Positions 62,803 through 64,000 of a DNA stretch of 64,000 bases are shown piece after piece (the first letter of the stretch is position 1; each line of letters starts with the position of its first letter). A program made the position numbers and the translations under genes. The notes below the pieces were generated by a model, which ran no database searches, was not told where the DNA came from, and saw only the letters and a program-made list of their open reading frames with translations. This stretch comes from Endotrypanum monterogeii (Eukaryota; Euglenozoa; Kinetoplastea; Trypanosomatida; Trypanosomatidae), in contig CM007320.1 in the NCBI GenBank assembly GCA_000333855.2, positions 2,988,051-3,052,050 of the forward strand. Direction: 5' to 3'.

Positions 62803-64000
62803 TCACAAAACGCTACCACAGAGGAGTCGCATCTTCATTACGGCAATCACGTCCGCTTGCTGTGCGCTATCTTCGAGGCATTGCGCCAGCTGCAGCATCT
62901 CCCCCCGCAGCACACCACCCTCCGCGCCCGAAGCGATCTCCGGTACTCGAAAAAAAAGCTGCGACTCGACCAGTGCATGAAGAAGTCTACCGGCCTGCTC
63001 TCGAGAAGCTGCACAGAAGCATCCCTTGGCGACCGCGTCGCTTTCCCGGTTTTGCGCGGAGTGCCGTAGGTGAATAATGGACGCTACGACGCAACGTAGC
63101 AAACAGTGAAGATCTTCTTTTTTCGGAAAAAGTACATTCGACACCGCCGATGTCGCGTTCGACTGCACCAGTCGTATGACACACTCAACATCGAGCATCG
63201 TCGTCAACTGCTCCAAAAGCACCCTTCGCAGGTGGCACACAGTCTGCGGAGGGAGCTGTACTCGTTGTGGATTGATCAGCCGAGACTCCGCGATGAGCTG
63301 CAATAGATCAGCTGCAGCGCAGGGGGTGAGAAGATGAAGACAACATAAGCTGGCAGGAAAGTGAAGCTGTGGCTGACTAGCATCTACATCCTGGAAAGCC
63401 TTGTCGTCATTGGTCAAGATACCCTGGTTTTCCGCAGCAGTGAAAACAAGTTGCACACCTACTTGCCGCGCGCGCCACAACACGCGCACTACCTCGGACA
63501 CGCACCCTCGTCCCTCAGACGCACGCACGGTTGCTTCGATGAACTGCTGGTATCGATAGCAGAGGATACAAAGCAGTTCAGGGTTGAGGGTGCGTGTGGA
63601 CGATGAGGTTGCCACGTCGCTGCGCTGCCCTCTCCCCAGGAGAAAAAGAGCACGCAACATCGATGACGACGACACCGGCATCGTCGACCTCATCACTTCC
63701 TGAGTGGTCCTCGCTGCCGCCTCGGCGAGTGCAGCGGCAGAATGAGAAGAGGCAAACCGTGAACGGTGCACATGTGATGCCAGCAAATGCAGGCGCACTG
63801 CGCGCATGGCCACCTCAGCTTCTTGCTCCTCACTCGATACCTTCTCGGGTCTGTTCGAGTAGTATTCCACCAGGGCATTCTGCAACTCATCGAGAAGCGG
63901 AGGCACTTCCCGGGCCCCCCTAGACAGAGCATCAGCGGTTACATAAGATGACACCGTGTTAGGGTAGAGATGAAGGATAGCAGCGAGAAGCATATCTGCA
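62803..64000 (-). CDS. Unrecognised helical protein, 5' end outside window
   Basis: At least 396 residues of C-terminal sequence are visible. The frame is open to the window edge, so the start probably lies beyond 64000 although a Met occurs at 63993. I do not recognise the family. The visible part is Leu/Ala-rich and helical (PPLLDELQNALVEYYSNRP, MRAVRLHLLASHVHRSRF, CVSEVVRVLWRARQVGVQLV, LCCLHLLTPCAAADLLQLIA). This looks like an alpha-solenoid or mitochondrial RNA-associated helical-repeat protein, but that is only a composition-based guess. It ends MKMRLLCGSVL. It is the most upstream gene of the unit in this window. Confidence 0.8.
   Translation of the reverse strand, partial: ADMLLAAILHLYPNTVSSYVTADALSRGAREVPPLLDELQNALVEYYSNRPEKVSSEEQEAEVAMRAVRLHLLASHVHRSRFASSHSAAALAEAAARTTQEVMRSTMPVSSSSMLRALFLLGRGQRSDVATSSSTRTLNPELLCILCYRYQQFIEATVRASEGRGCVSEVVRVLWRARQVGVQLVFTAAENQGILTNDDKAFQDVDASQPQLHFPASLCCLHLLTPCAAADLLQLIAESRLINPQRVQLPPQTVCHLRRVLLEQLTTMLDVECVIRLVQSNATSAVSNVLFPKKEDLHCLLRCVVASIIHLRHSAQNRESDAVAKGCFCAASREQAGRLLHALVESQLFFRVPEIASGAEGGVLRGEMLQLAQCLEDSAQQADVIAVMKMRLLCGSVL

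Overview
This is nuclear DNA of a trypanosomatid, most likely Leishmania or a close Leishmaniinae relative. All 22 protein-coding genes I can support are intronless and lie on the minus strand. They are separated by 0.8-3.3 kb spacers full of microsatellites ((TA)n, (CA)n, A-runs and G-runs on the + strand). Several starts are preceded, in the sense direction, by a polypyrimidine tract and an AG, as expected for spliced-leader trans-splicing. This is the layout of one polycistronic transcription unit read from high to low coordinates, with no strand switch. Two copies of 40S ribosomal protein SA bracket ten genes. From memory, Leishmania major chromosome 36 has such an RPSA pair; I could not check this. 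Spacers carry stretches that resemble SIDER retroposon remnants.

Layout from low to high coordinates, which is the reverse of transcription. 1-1.8 kb: RPSA copy 1. 2.9-11 kb: the flagellar coiled-coil protein CFAP58, an unrecognised coiled-coil protein and a gamma-carbonic-anhydrase-like mitochondrial protein. 12.9-21.6 kb: an unknown protein, the rRNA endonuclease NOB1, an S4/pseudouridine-synthase-like protein and an RGG-rich protein. 23.3-32.1 kb: casein kinase 2 beta, a large Q/RGG-rich putative RNA-binding protein and a CCDC81-like protein. 33.3-34.1 kb: RPSA copy 2. 37.4-38.2 kb: a VDAC-like porin. 40.0 kb: an assembly gap (153 N). 41.5-52.7 kb: a VHS-domain adaptor, a kinesin-like protein without a usable P-loop but ending in a CaaX box, the splicing factor CWC22, and ESCRT-I VPS28. 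55.6-64 kb: an ALDH22-type aldehyde dehydrogenase, a SWR1-type SNF2 ATPase, and an unrecognised gene cut by the window edge.

Neighbouring genes are mostly functionally unrelated, as is normal in trypanosomatid units. Recurring themes are ribosome production (RPSA twice, NOB1, possibly the PUS-like protein), mitochondrion (gamma-CA-like, VDAC-like), flagellum (CFAP58, CCDC81-like) and endosomal sorting (VHS, VPS28). I see no defence system, toxin, virus, CRISPR array, tRNA or rRNA.

The most unusual items are three proteins that keep a recognisable enzyme or motor fold but appear to have lost key residues (kinesin-like, pseudouridine-synthase-like, gamma-CA-like). Others are the CaaX box on the kinesin-like protein, the RPSA pair whose similarity stops almost exactly at the coding boundaries, long (CA)n(TA)n(TG)n palindromes in spacers, and a scaffold gap whose two edges are the same sequence.
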